Assembly (NCBI GenBank): GCA_016180845.1
Contig: JACPAK010000007.1
Span: 1-64,000 of the forward strand
Direction of reading: 5' to 3'
DNA from: Deltaproteobacteria bacterium
GTDB taxonomy: Bacteria; UBA10199; JACPAL01
Length of the DNA: 64,000 nucleotides
How positions within the stretch are numbered: position 1 is the first letter of the stretch; each line of letters begins with the position of its first letter. The position numbers were made by a program, and so were the translations under genes. Under the pieces are notes generated by a model, which saw only the letters and a program-made list of their open reading frames with translations, had not been told where the DNA came from and searched no databases. Positions 53,548 through 62,202 of the stretch are shown one piece after another.

Positions 53548-55254
53548 CTAACTATTCTGCGGTACAAAATCCTTCTCGGCCCCAGGCACACTATACTCAT
53601 AGGGCCCACGCTGGACGACAGGCTCAGTTAGAAAATTTCCATGAGGCGGTGGGGTCGGCGTGGCCCATTCCAGAGTCGTTGCCTGCCAAGGATTCTCCGG
53701 GGCTGGTCTTCCCTTTTTGAGGCTCATAAAAAAATTGATCATGAAAATGAGTTGTGTCAGCCCCAAAAGCCAGGCACTCGCCGACATAAAGACATTCGTG
53801 TCCTGAACCGCCTGCGCATGGGCATAGATCGTTGGCGTATGAAGTCGTCTGGAAACGCCGGCGATCCCCTGAATAAACATCGGGAAGAAGATCCCATTCA
53901 GAAAAAGAAACGAGCCCCAAAAATGAATCTTCCCAAGCTTCTCATTCAGGAATTTTCCCGTAATCTTCGGAAACCAATGATAGATGCCAGCGAAGAGGGC
54001 CATTAATGTCCCCGGGGCGACAACATAATGAAAATGACCGATCACATAATAGGTATCATGCAGGTGAATATCGGCCGCTGCCAATCCAAGCGGAAGACCG
54101 GTGAGCCCCCCGATCGCAAACATCGGCAAAAAGGCCAAGGCAAAATGCATCGGCAACGTAAATCGGATAGAGGCCCCCCAGAGGGTCAAGATCAGGACCG
54201 TGAGGAAAATAACTGAGGGAATAGAGATGATCATTGTCGTCACCTGGAAGAAGTTCGCTATCGTCGTCCCCATCCCGGTGATGAACATATGGTGGGCCCA
54301 GACGACAAAAGACATAAACCCAAGCGCAAACAACGCATAGATCATTGTCTTGTATCCGTAGAGCGGCTTGCGTGTATTATTGACAATAATCTCGGTCACA
54401 ATCCCGATCGCCGGTAGAATCAAAACGTAGACCTCCGGATGGGCTAGGAACCAGAAGAGGTGCTGCCAGAGGATCGGGTTCCCTCCCCCACTGACTTGAA
54501 GGGCTGTCCCACTCACAACAAGACCACTCGGAAGAAAAAAGCTCGTTCCGGCGAGTCGATCCATGAGCTGAAGGACCCCAGCCGCCTCCAAAGGCGGAAA
54601 GGCGAGCAGCAATAAAAATGCGGTCACAAACTGGGCCCAGACAAAAAACGGCAATCGAAAGAAGCTCAAGCCCTTCGCCCTCAACTGAACGATCGTGACA
54701 ATAAAATTAACCGATCCAAGGAGTGACGACGTAATCAGAAAAACCATCCCGAAGAGCCAAAATGTCTGCCCTGTCGTTGCAATATCCGAAAGCGGGGGGT
54801 ACGAAGTCCACCCGGAGTTTGCCGCACCACCCGGCACAAAAAAACTGGTAAGCATAATCACACCACCGACAAAATAACACCAATAGCTCGCGGCATTTAG
54901 TTTCGGAAACGCCATGTCCGGCGCCCCGATCTGAAGGGGAACCAGGTAGTTTCCAAATCCACCGACCGCCAATGGCACCACACCCAAAAAGACCATGATC
55001 GTCCCATGCATTGCCCCGAGGGAGTTGTAAAACTCAGGCAGCATCACCCCTCCCGGCATCGTGGTATCGCTAAACAAGCTTCCGATGAGGGGGAGTGCTT
55101 CTCCCGGGAAGGCAAGTTGCCAACGCATCAGCATCATGAGACAAAACCCGAAGAAGAGAAAAACCATACCGGTCAAGGCGTACTGGATCCCGATCACCTT
55201 GTGATCAACAGAGAAAACATAGCGACGAATCCAACTCAATTCATGCGAGCTCAT
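53548..55254 (-). CDS. ctaD: Cytochrome c oxidase subunit I
   Basis: A 568-residue catalytic subunit with twelve membrane helices. HLFWFLAHPEVYVLILPAIG holds the CuB His cross-linked to Tyr and the proton-path Glu of A-type oxidases; FVVWAHHMFITGM holds the two further CuB His; HDTYYVIGHFHYVVAPG carries the haem a3 and a ligands. The D-channel Asn region is altered from the common form (FPKLNAASYW). I place the start at ATG 55254, with GGAGGT nine bases upstream and an ATGA overlap with ctaC. A longer frame to 55284 lies within ctaC. Confidence 0.97.
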   Translation of the reverse strand: MSSHELSWIRRYVFSVDHKVIGIQYALTGMVFLFFGFCLMMLMRWQLAFPGEALPLIGSLFSDTTMPGGVMLPEFYNSLGAMHGTIMVFLGVVPLAVGGFGNYLVPLQIGAPDMAFPKLNAASYWCYFVGGVIMLTSFFVPGGAANSGWTSYPPLSDIATTGQTFWLFGMVFLITSSLLGSVNFIVTIVQLRAKGLSFFRLPFFVWAQFVTAFLLLLAFPPLEAAGVLQLMDRLAGTSFFLPSGLVVSGTALQVSGGGNPILWQHLFWFLAHPEVYVLILPAIGIVTEIIVNNTRKPLYGYKTMIYALFALGFMSFVVWAHHMFITGMGTTIANFFQVTTMIISIPSVIFLTVLILTLWGASIRFTLPMHFALAFLPMFAIGGLTGLPLGLAAADIHLHDTYYVIGHFHYVVAPGTLMALFAGIYHWFPKITGKFLNEKLGKIHFWGSFLFLNGIFFPMFIQGIAGVSRRLHTPTIYAHAQAVQDTNVFMSASAWLLGLTQLIFMINFFMSLKKGRPAPENPWQATTLEWATPTPPPHGNFLTEPVVQRGPYEYSVPGAEKDFVPQNS

Positions 55255-56000
55255 GATAGAGGTACCTCCTGCTCTTTGACCCAATTTTCAAATTCCTCGG
55301 GCGTATCGATACTCACAAAACCTCTCATGAGGGTATGACCCACCCCGCAAAGTTGGGCACAACCGAGCTCAAACTGACCGGTCCCTGTTGCCTGAAACCA
55401 GACAGGGGTTGCCATCCCGGGAACAGCATCCTGCTTCACGCGAAGAACCGGGATCGTAAAGCTATGGATCACATCTCTTGAGGTGATATGGGCAATCACC
55501 GGCTTCCCGACCGGGAAATGGAGCTGGTTCACCGACACAATGTCATCATGTCCGGAAGGATCCGTGGGATCGAGACCCAAGGGATTGCTGTCACTCACAT
55601 ATTGAAGATCCGTCTTTCCAAAGGCCCGGTCGCGACCCGGGTAGTGAATATTCCAGACAAACTGCTGTGCCACGACACGGATAATGAGCGACTCCTCTTC
55701 CCTTGGAAACTCCGCCTTGTACTTGGACCAGATCGGAAATGAGAGCGCCACAAGCAAGAACGCCTCAAAAAGCACAACACCGATCTCGACAAACTTTGGC
55801 AATTTAAAATGAGCGACGTCGTACTTTGCCTGATGTCCATCCCTCTTCCGAAACCGGATCAGGCAGTAGACAAGGAAAATCCCCCACCCGACAAACAAAA
55901 CGAGGGCAAACCAGTGGACGACGTCGATCAGCTGATCGATCGCCTGACCATAAGTAGAAAGATTTGGCGGGAAACCCCACCCGTACGTGGCCTCACCCAT
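55251..56000 (-). CDS. ctaC: Cytochrome c oxidase subunit II
   Basis: A 249-residue protein with two N-terminal membrane helices and a periplasmic cupredoxin domain. The CuA site is complete: His in DVIHSFTIPVL, then ELGCAQLCGVGHTLM (CxxxCxxxHxxM). There is no fused cytochrome c domain, so electrons come from a separate carrier. No cleavable lipoprotein signal is seen. It is the first gene of the oxidase operon; the ATG at 56000 lacks a strong ribosome-binding site. The kinase gene ends 46 bases upstream on the same strand. Confidence 0.96.
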   Translation of the reverse strand: MGEATYGWGFPPNLSTYGQAIDQLIDVVHWFALVLFVGWGIFLVYCLIRFRKRDGHQAKYDVAHFKLPKFVEIGVVLFEAFLLVALSFPIWSKYKAEFPREEESLIIRVVAQQFVWNIHYPGRDRAFGKTDLQYVSDSNPLGLDPTDPSGHDDIVSVNQLHFPVGKPVIAHITSRDVIHSFTIPVLRVKQDAVPGMATPVWFQATGTGQFELGCAQLCGVGHTLMRGFVSIDTPEEFENWVKEQEVPLS

Positions 56001-56046
56001 AAAGTGCGAGGTGAGGTAACATACTGTTTTTTCGAGGTCAAATAAT

Positions 56047-57138
56047 TTAACGAGTCACCGAGGCTCGCCACTGTTTCAGGTCGGCGATCACCTGAGAAAA
56101 ATCCTGATAACGATCTCGGACTGATCTTGCTGTCGCCTTCTGAACAATCTCATCAAGCAGATGAAGTTCCTGTGAGCTGACAATACCTGTTGACCGGGTT
56201 AACAAGCCTGGGTCTGTCCCGAGAGCCGGAAGTGAAGCTGGGGAGTGGGCATGCCATGAAGAGACCTCCCAAAGATTGTCTGGTATTCCAAGCCTTTCAA
56301 CTAAGCTTTTTCCGGTCAGGGCCTCGGAAAGACTATGCCCCCAGGAATAGATATCCGCGGCCCTCGTAATCTCTTGCGGAGACCTCCACATTTCAGGAGA
56401 AGTATAATAAGTTGTTCCATAAACAGAGGTGCCGGTATGAACCACCCCTTGACTATTTATTGCTCGCGCAATCGACAGGTCAGTCACAACCCCACCCCTT
56501 CGTGTGAGAAAAAAATTTGCAGGCTTCGGATCCAAATGCAAAAGCCCTGCTCGATGGACCTGATCTAACCCCATCGCAAATTCAATAAACCGATCGACCG
56601 TCTCTAAAATCGTGAGAGGACCACTCCTTGCAATCCTTTGCTCCAGATTTTCTCCGACCAGATACTCCATGACCAGCACTACCCGTCCGGAAGGATCGAT
56701 CGAATAACCGTAGACATCCACGACATTCGGGCAATCATAGGCCACCAATCTTTCAAATGCCCTCCCCTCCAACTTAGCATATCTTAGAAGTCCCGTATGA
56801 TAAGTCTTTAACACAACAGGAAAATTACCGGCCTGCGGGTCGCAGGCAAGGTATACGTTAGCTGACCCTCCCCTTCCAAGCTTCCCAGTCCGTACTAAGT
56901 GCGCAATATCCATTTCGCGAAAACGGCCTCTCGAGTAAAAATCAGAGGGGCGGTAGTGAGTGAAGATTCCACAGAGTCGGGGAGGTGTCGTTTCTACAGG
57001 ACGAGGGGGACAGGAAATCTTGGCAATCACCCTCGCGATCATCTGATCAACAGGCTCCGCTGCTGGAGGACGGGTCGAGTATCTTTCTAGACCTAGACGA
57101 ACGATTCTCCGTAAAGCGGGGTGAAAATTGGCGTGCAT
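56047..57138 (-). CDS. Hanks-type serine/threonine protein kinase with DLS in place of DFG
   Basis: A 363-residue soluble kinase without a membrane anchor or sensor domain. The glycine loop GRGGSANVYLA is at about 88-98, the ATP-binding Lys is 111 (VVLKTY), the catalytic loop is HLDPKPANFF (Asp203, Asn208) where HRD is usual, and the metal-binding Asp220 lies in TDLSIAR where DFG is usual. SPEMW marks the end of the activation segment. All key catalytic residues remain, so activity is likely. An ACGATA box with a GCAACAAG box 12 bases away lies upstream, a weak version of the shared motif. The first 80 residues are unrecognised. Confidence 0.9.
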   Translation of the reverse strand: MHANFHPALRRIVRLGLERYSTRPPAAEPVDQMIARVIAKISCPPRPVETTPPRLCGIFTHYRPSDFYSRGRFREMDIAHLVRTGKLGRGGSANVYLACDPQAGNFPVVLKTYHTGLLRYAKLEGRAFERLVAYDCPNVVDVYGYSIDPSGRVVLVMEYLVGENLEQRIARSGPLTILETVDRFIEFAMGLDQVHRAGLLHLDPKPANFFLTRRGGVVTDLSIARAINSQGVVHTGTSVYGTTYYTSPEMWRSPQEITRAADIYSWGHSLSEALTGKSLVERLGIPDNLWEVSSWHAHSPASLPALGTDPGLLTRSTGIVSSQELHLLDEIVQKATARSVRDRYQDFSQVIADLKQWRASVTR

Positions 57139-57208
57139 TACCGCTGATATCGTAAAAATATTTTGGCTTGTTGCTGGGTTAATTTTGCGTGTATGCCTGT
57201 CCGAAATT

Positions 57209-58171
57209 TCAGGAAAATTGATATCTTGCCAGCGCCTTGTCTCCCGTCCTTATTAACAATTTCTGTTCGACGCCATAATTCAAATCACGGCTGGCGGTAG
57301 CGGTCGACATCGTTTTGAAAAAAGACCGATAATCTTTACGTGAGAAGAAACGATCTTGAAAATGCCCCTTGGCCAAGTCGAGGCGCGTCTTGGGAGTCAG
57401 CGGTTCAGGTTTTAACTCCAAAAGAAAATTATTCATGCTTTCCAAGATTGATCTGAGGCAAAACTCAATAAAGAATCTGGAATCTCCACTTTTGTCCGAG
57501 ATTCTTAACGATTCATAATATTCTTTTTGATAATTTTTGATAACCGATTCAACGGGAATAAACTCAAAAAACGGATAACGTTTGACCAGAAAAACATGCT
57601 GCCAGAAGCGACCCATACGACCATTCCCATCGGAAAAGGGGTGAATAAACTCAATTTCATAATGAAATACCGCAGAGGTCACCAAGAAATTCTCTTTTTT
57701 GGAAGACTGAACATATTGAAATAAATCTCTCATCAGCTGAGGGACAAGGGAGGGCTGAGGGCCCATATGAATGACCTCTTTTCCTTGAATGACACCAACA
57801 CTCTTTGACCGCCACTTTCCAGCATCAAGAATTAAACCGTTCATCATCTGTTGGTGTGCCTTGAGAAAAGATTTTTCAGAAAGTGGGTTGTAGCTGGCAA
57901 CATGGTTGTAGACCTCAACGGCATTTTTAGCTTCGAGGATGTCTTTAGCTGGTCCAATGACCTGTTTATTCTCAAGGATTGCCGCCACTTGTTCCAAGGA
58001 TAGGGCATTTCCTTCGATTGATAAGCTGCTCTGGATTGTCTTGATCTGGTTCTTTCGGCGCAGTTGGGGTTCTGGCTTGGGAAGTTTCAAGCCTTCGTAT
58101 TGACCTACTAACCTACCGATTTCTGTACATAAATTGACAATTTCCGAAGAGAGAGTATAGGGAGGCTTCAT
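57209..58171 (-). CDS. Fic family AMP-transferase with C-terminal winged helix
   Basis: A 320-residue protein. The Fic core is HPFSDGNGRMGR at 177-188, fully matching HPFxDGNGRxxR, so nucleotide transfer to Ser, Thr or Tyr is likely. SSLSIEG at 48-54 fits the inhibitory helix S/TxxxE(G/N), in the N-terminal class II arrangement. A winged-helix-like C-terminus (STATASRDLNYGVEQKLLIRTG) suggests DNA binding. A perfect 22-base palindrome starts 5 bases before the ATG. The promoter -10 may be in the palindrome, and no ribosome-binding site is seen, so the mRNA could be leaderless. Confidence 0.92.
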   Translation of the reverse strand: MKPPYTLSSEIVNLCTEIGRLVGQYEGLKLPKPEPQLRRKNQIKTIQSSLSIEGNALSLEQVAAILENKQVIGPAKDILEAKNAVEVYNHVASYNPLSEKSFLKAHQQMMNGLILDAGKWRSKSVGVIQGKEVIHMGPQPSLVPQLMRDLFQYVQSSKKENFLVTSAVFHYEIEFIHPFSDGNGRMGRFWQHVFLVKRYPFFEFIPVESVIKNYQKEYYESLRISDKSGDSRFFIEFCLRSILESMNNFLLELKPEPLTPKTRLDLAKGHFQDRFFSRKDYRSFFKTMSTATASRDLNYGVEQKLLIRTGDKALARYQFS

Positions 58172-58176
58172 AATAT

Positions 58177-58198
58177 GATAGTATCATATGATACTATC
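58177..58198. promoter_or_regulatory. Perfect palindrome upstream of fic, probable operator
   Basis: Two 11-base arms (GATAGTATCAT and its exact complement) with no spacer, ending 5 bases from the fic ATG. It contains TATCAT, usable as a -10 box on the minus strand. The position fits a dimer-bound repressor; the Fic winged helix is the natural candidate. Confidence 0.75.
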
Positions 58199-58250
58199 AA
58201 TACGTGTGCAACTGTCTTTTTTTTTAAAAACTAACAAAACAAACAAAACA

Positions 58251-58289
58251 CGACAGTCGATTTTTAGCCAAAAGTCGACTGTCGACTTT
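58251..58289. repeat. Overlapping inverted repeats before ctaA-ctaB
   Basis: CGACAGTCGA (58251-58260) pairs exactly with TCGACTGTCG (58275-58284), extended inward by four more T-A pairs after one wobble. The right arm is itself part of a second palindrome, AAAGTCGAC-T-GTCGACTTT (58271-58289). It lies 50 bases before the ctaA-ctaB start and could be a terminator, an attenuator or an operator. Confidence 0.6.
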
Positions 58290-58323
58290 CCCTTAAATCC
58301 CGATTGCCTCTTTTTGATCTCCA

Positions 58324-60084
58324 GTGCTAGTCACCCGATCGATGAGATTTCTTACTCGGACACTTATTCTGCTGACCTTCTGTCTGATCCTCTTGGGTGG
58401 TGTCGTCCACAACACCGACTCAAGCCTCGCCTGCCCGGACTGGCCGACCTGCTACGGGAGCCTGATGCCCCCGATGAAGGGGAATATTGCGATCGAACAT
58501 GGACACCGCCTCCTCGCCTCGGCTGTTGGATTCCTTACGATTATTCTGACAGCGCTGCTCTGGAAAAAGTCTAAAAGCCGCTCTCTCAAATGGATGGGGA
58601 TCTCAGCACTTTTTTTGGTCATCTTCCAGGGGGTTCTCGGAGGGATCACGGTCCTCTACCAACTCCCCGATCTGGTTTCGACCGCACATCTCGGAACGTC
58701 GCTGCTATTTTTTTCATTGTTAATTATCATAAGCAGTAAAATTGGGGCAGGTGACTCGGGTTCCGCCCCGTCCCGATTTTTATTCTTCACCCTCACACTC
58801 CTCTACCTCCAGATCCTTCTCGGCGCCTTTGTCCGTCATGCCGGTGCCGGTCTCCTCTGCCCCGATATCCCGTTTTGTTATGGAGATCCGTGGCCTGACT
58901 TCTGGTCACGACAACTCCATATGGCACATCGGTATGGTGGGATTTTGGTCTTCTGTTTCTTGACCCTTCTGCCGATCCTTTACTGGAAGACTTCTTCCAG
59001 AAGGCAACAGTTCCTATTGTCTCTGCTTCCTCTGATGGGACTGTTTCAGATTGTTCTTGGAATTCTTTCTGTAAAAACCTTGCTTGGATTACCAATGGTG
59101 ATCGCTCATTTGGGAATCGCAGCAATTTTAATGGGCATTTTAGTCTTTAATATGATGTGGCGGGTGACTCGGGCGGGGGCGCCCACCCGCGCGCAACGGG
59201 TGAGCACGGGTGGGCTTGAGCCCGAGGCAGGACCCACCACAGTGGTGAGAGACTTGCTTACCCTCACCAAACCCCGCGTTACTCTGTTGGTCATCTTGAC
59301 AACAGCTTGTGGTCTCTGGATGGCCCCTACCCTCCCTTCCGCCTCAATTATCATTTTGACCCTGTTCGGAACCTCACTGATGGTCGGTGCTGCTAACGCA
59401 CTGAACATGTATCTCGAGAGAGAGATCGATGCCCTCATGAAAAGGACGGAGAACCGCCCCCTCCCTGCCAAAAGACTCCGACCGAAAATCGCACTATGGC
59501 TTGGCATCACACTCTCCGTTCTAGCGTCGTTCTTGCTGGCTCAGGTAAATCTCTTGACCGCGGTTCTCGGATTTTTTGCCTTCGTCAGCTATGTCCTTTT
59601 TTATACCCCACTCAAACAAAAAAGCATGACCGCCCTCCTGGTCGGGGCAATCCCCGGCGCGATGCCACCCCTCATGGGTTGGACAGCGGCTACCGGTTCT
59701 ATCTCTTTTCCAGGACTGGTTCTCTTTTTTATCCTCTTTCTCTGGCAGATCCCCCACTTCCTCGCGATCGCACTCGTTTATAAGGATGAGTATAAAAAGG
59801 CGGGTATCCATGTGCTGCCTTTGGAAAAAGGGGAAAAAGAAACCCGTCACTGGATTTTTCGGTATGCGATCGGACTCCTCGCTATTTCATTGTATCCCTT
59901 TGTTATCGGACAGACGGGTACGGTTTATTTTGTTATTGCGTTGTTGCTTGGACTTATCTTTCTCGGACTGGGTGGCTATGGACTCCGTGAAAAAGCGGGT
60001 CTTAAATGGGCGCGGTCATTCTTCTTCGCCTCGATTATCTATCTCCCGGCCCTCCTGATTTCCCTCGTTGTGGGGAAGATCTGA
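58324..60084 (+). CDS. Haem A synthase / haem O synthase fusion (CtaA-CtaB)
   Basis: A fused inner-membrane enzyme of up to 586 residues that makes haem O (farnesylation) and then haem A (oxidation) for the aa3 oxidase. The CtaA half (about 1-280) has eight helices with haem-ligand His in EHGHRLLAS, STAHLGTSLL, MAHRYGGILVF and IAHLGIAAIL. The CtaB half (about 310-586) is a UbiA prenyltransferase with NALNMYLEREIDALMKRT (NxxxD-type motif) and YTPLKQKS. A GC-rich linker joins them. Start: GTG at 58324 or ATG at 58342; neither has a clear ribosome-binding site. Confidence 0.92.
   Translation: MLVTRSMRFLTRTLILLTFCLILLGGVVHNTDSSLACPDWPTCYGSLMPPMKGNIAIEHGHRLLASAVGFLTIILTALLWKKSKSRSLKWMGISALFLVIFQGVLGGITVLYQLPDLVSTAHLGTSLLFFSLLIIISSKIGAGDSGSAPSRFLFFTLTLLYLQILLGAFVRHAGAGLLCPDIPFCYGDPWPDFWSRQLHMAHRYGGILVFCFLTLLPILYWKTSSRRQQFLLSLLPLMGLFQIVLGILSVKTLLGLPMVIAHLGIAAILMGILVFNMMWRVTRAGAPTRAQRVSTGGLEPEAGPTTVVRDLLTLTKPRVTLLVILTTACGLWMAPTLPSASIIILTLFGTSLMVGAANALNMYLEREIDALMKRTENRPLPAKRLRPKIALWLGITLSVLASFLLAQVNLLTAVLGFFAFVSYVLFYTPLKQKSMTALLVGAIPGAMPPLMGWTAATGSISFPGLVLFFILFLWQIPHFLAIALVYKDEYKKAGIHVLPLEKGEKETRHWIFRYAIGLLAISLYPFVIGQTGTVYFVIALLLGLIFLGLGGYGLREKAGLKWARSFFFASIIYLPALLISLVVGKI
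59181..59224. repeat. GC-rich palindromic sequence inside the CtaA-CtaB linker
   Basis: GCCCACCCG (59181-59189) is exactly inverted as CGGGTGGGC (59207-59215), and GGGCT-TG-AGCCC follows directly. The roughly 60-base patch is far richer in GC than either flanking domain and falls exactly at the junction of the two enzymes. Confidence 0.6.
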
Positions 60085-61192
60085 AAGCTTGTATCACAAA
60101 AACCCCCAACAGCAGGAGGGCAGCGAGGTAAAAGGGAAATCCCTGCCGGTAATCATACAGGATTCCGGCGACGACCGGCCCAATGATCCGCCCCAGACTC
60201 GCGAATGACTGAAATGTCCCCATGACAGCCCCTCTCTGGTGAGGTGATGATTGCTTGGAGACGAGGCTCATCAGAGAGGGCTGGCTGATCCCACGCCCCA
60301 TAGAGGCGACTCCCAAAGGGATCAGTAAAAAAGAGACCCTCCCCATCACTGGAATTCCAAAAAAACAGAGACTCAAGATAAGAACGCCGGCCAAGAAGAG
60401 CTGTTCCTCGGAAAAAAAATGGGTTGCCCGTCTCATAAAGCCCCCTTGAATCGCGACCATGATGACCGCCATCATGACGAGAATATAGGCGACCTCCCGA
60501 GCATCATAGGCAAACCGATCCAACATAAAGAGCGCGAAGACCGATTCGAGCTGGCTGACGGCAATTGTGAAAATCAGATAGACGAGACAGAACTTCAAGA
60601 CGGTACGATTGCGCAGCACGGAAGTACGCGGGATCCCATTGACAGGATGATGTCGCTTCGGCTTTCGTAACCGAACCGTGGCAAAAATCAAATTAGCCGC
60701 CGTGAGCATTGCAGAAAAAAGGATCGGGACATGATACCCATAGGTGGACAGGATCCCTCCGATCGCCGGTCCTAAAATAAACCCGATCCCAAAGGCAGCG
60801 CCTATCAACCCCATCCCTTTCGCACGATCTTTTTCCGTTGTGACATCCGTGACGTAAGCGCTCGCCACACTGATGTTCGCGGCAAAAAGCCCCCCCAAAA
60901 GACGCCCGATAAAAACGAAAACAAGTGTCGGGGCGAGTCCCAGAAGAAGCTGGGCAAACGTACTCCCAAGCAATGTCGCCAAAATGACGGTCTTCCTTCC
61001 ATAGCGATCGGAAACCCTCCCCCAAATCGGGGCGAAGAGAAATTGCATCCCGGCATAAGACATGAGGATCATGCCGAGTGTCGTCGCACTCGCTCCGAAC
61101 TGGACGGCATAGAAAGGGAGGATCGGCATGATGATCCCAAAACCGATCAAATCAATGATCACCACACTGAAAAGAGGCCAGACATTTGACAT
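60035..61192 (-). CDS. MFS transporter, drug:H+ antiporter (TCR/Tet-like) group
   Basis: A 385-residue transporter with twelve hydrophobic segments. FGIIMPILPFYAVQFGASATTLG at the start, then GRVSDRYGRKTVIL between helices 2 and 3, is the MFS motif A; GPAIGGILSTYG is motif C of 14-helix/12-helix antiporters. It is probably a multidrug or metabolite exporter. I use ATG 61192; a longer frame to 61231 would overlap the divergent SCO gene. Its 3' end overlaps ctaB by 50 bases tail to tail. Confidence 0.88.
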   Translation of the reverse strand: MSNVWPLFSVVIIDLIGFGIIMPILPFYAVQFGASATTLGMILMSYAGMQFLFAPIWGRVSDRYGRKTVILATLLGSTFAQLLLGLAPTLVFVFIGRLLGGLFAANISVASAYVTDVTTEKDRAKGMGLIGAAFGIGFILGPAIGGILSTYGYHVPILFSAMLTAANLIFATVRLRKPKRHHPVNGIPRTSVLRNRTVLKFCLVYLIFTIAVSQLESVFALFMLDRFAYDAREVAYILVMMAVIMVAIQGGFMRRATHFFSEEQLFLAGVLILSLCFFGIPVMGRVSFLLIPLGVASMGRGISQPSLMSLVSKQSSPHQRGAVMGTFQSFASLGRIIGPVVAGILYDYRQGFPFYLAALLLLGVFVIQAFRSSPQRGKSGGPGDR

Positions 61193-61222
61193 GGGAGGTT
61201 GTGCTATGTCATCAAAACTGAA

Positions 61223-61783
61223 ATGAAGCAAGTTTTCCTTGTCATTTTACTGCTCCTGATGGGAGTTGGGTGCTCGAAACCGCTGCCCACGTTTGGAGAG
61301 ATCCCGGATTTTTCACTTCTGAATCAGGAAGGAGAATCAATTTCCAAAGAAGATTTTCTGGATTCCGAATGGGTCGCCAATTTCGTTTACACCGGCTGCA
61401 GCGACATATGCCCAATGCTCACAACTCAGACAATCCGTCTGGGAAAAGAATTGCAAGAAGCTGGAATTACGGGTGTTAAATTGGTCACCTTCTCTGTCGA
61501 TCCTGAAAATGACACGCCGGAGCGTCTCAAAAGTTATCGCGAACGATTTGATGGAAGAGATCTTGAGTGGGCACTGCTGACAGGCCCTCTTGATGAGGTC
61601 GAAAAGACAGTCATTCATGGATTTCACGTCACGATGCAGAAAAACCCCGAGGAGCTCACGTCTGTTCTTCATATGGAAAAATTTGTCCTCATGGATCGGA
61701 AGGCCCAGATCCGTGGCTATTACGATGTCGATAAACTCCCAGAGCTTGTCAAAGCCCTGAAAAAATTAAAAAAGGGTTCATGA
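61223..61783 (+). CDS. SCO1/SenC-type copper chaperone for cytochrome oxidase
   Basis: A 186-residue lipoprotein with a thioredoxin fold (MKQVFLVILLLLMGVGC signal, then mature domain). The copper site is complete: CSDICP (CxxxC) and the distant His in SVLHMEKFVLMD. It delivers copper to the CuA site of subunit II. I chose the ATG at 61223, which begins the signal sequence; a TTG at 61199 in the same frame is possible. Divergent from the MFS gene across about 30 bases. Confidence 0.92.
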   Translation: MKQVFLVILLLLMGVGCSKPLPTFGEIPDFSLLNQEGESISKEDFLDSEWVANFVYTGCSDICPMLTTQTIRLGKELQEAGITGVKLVTFSVDPENDTPERLKSYRERFDGRDLEWALLTGPLDEVEKTVIHGFHVTMQKNPEELTSVLHMEKFVLMDRKAQIRGYYDVDKLPELVKALKKLKKGS

Positions 61784-62202
61784 TGGTAAATCTCGGTTCC
61801 CAACTTGCCGCCTTGAATGCCATCCTGAACGGCTCAGCCGCACTTCTCCTTTTATCAGGGCTGATTGCCATTAAAATGAAGAAGGTAAGAATCCACCGAG
61901 CCTTGATGGCCAGCGCCTTTTCCGTCTCGATTGTCTTCTTGATCTCTTACCTCACGCGATTTTATCTGACAGGGGTCCACCGGTTTGAGGGTGACCCACT
62001 GGTTCGCAAACTTTATTTAGGGATCCTGATTTCCCACACCTCCCTTGCGGCAATAACCCCATTCCTTGCGATCCGAACCTTGTATCTCGCCTGGAAAAAA
62101 CGATTCGATGCCCACAGAAAAATCGCCCGGATCACCTGGCCGATCTGGATGTATGTGTCAGTGACCGGAGTGGTGGTGTACTGGATGTTGTATCGGCTTT
62201 AA
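61780..62202 (+). CDS. DUF420 family membrane protein (CtaM-like oxidase assembly factor)
   Basis: A 140-residue protein with four hydrophobic segments and conserved His residues at the membrane ends (KVRIHRALMASAF, ISHTSLAAITP, FDAHRKIARITWPIWMYVSVTG). It matches DUF420 / YozB-CtaM, which is needed for aa3 oxidase assembly in Firmicutes. The start overlaps the SCO stop (ATGATG). Its last 4 bases overlap the convergent reductase gene. Confidence 0.9.
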   Translation: MMVNLGSQLAALNAILNGSAALLLLSGLIAIKMKKVRIHRALMASAFSVSIVFLISYLTRFYLTGVHRFEGDPLVRKLYLGILISHTSLAAITPFLAIRTLYLAWKKRFDAHRKIARITWPIWMYVSVTGVVVYWMLYRL

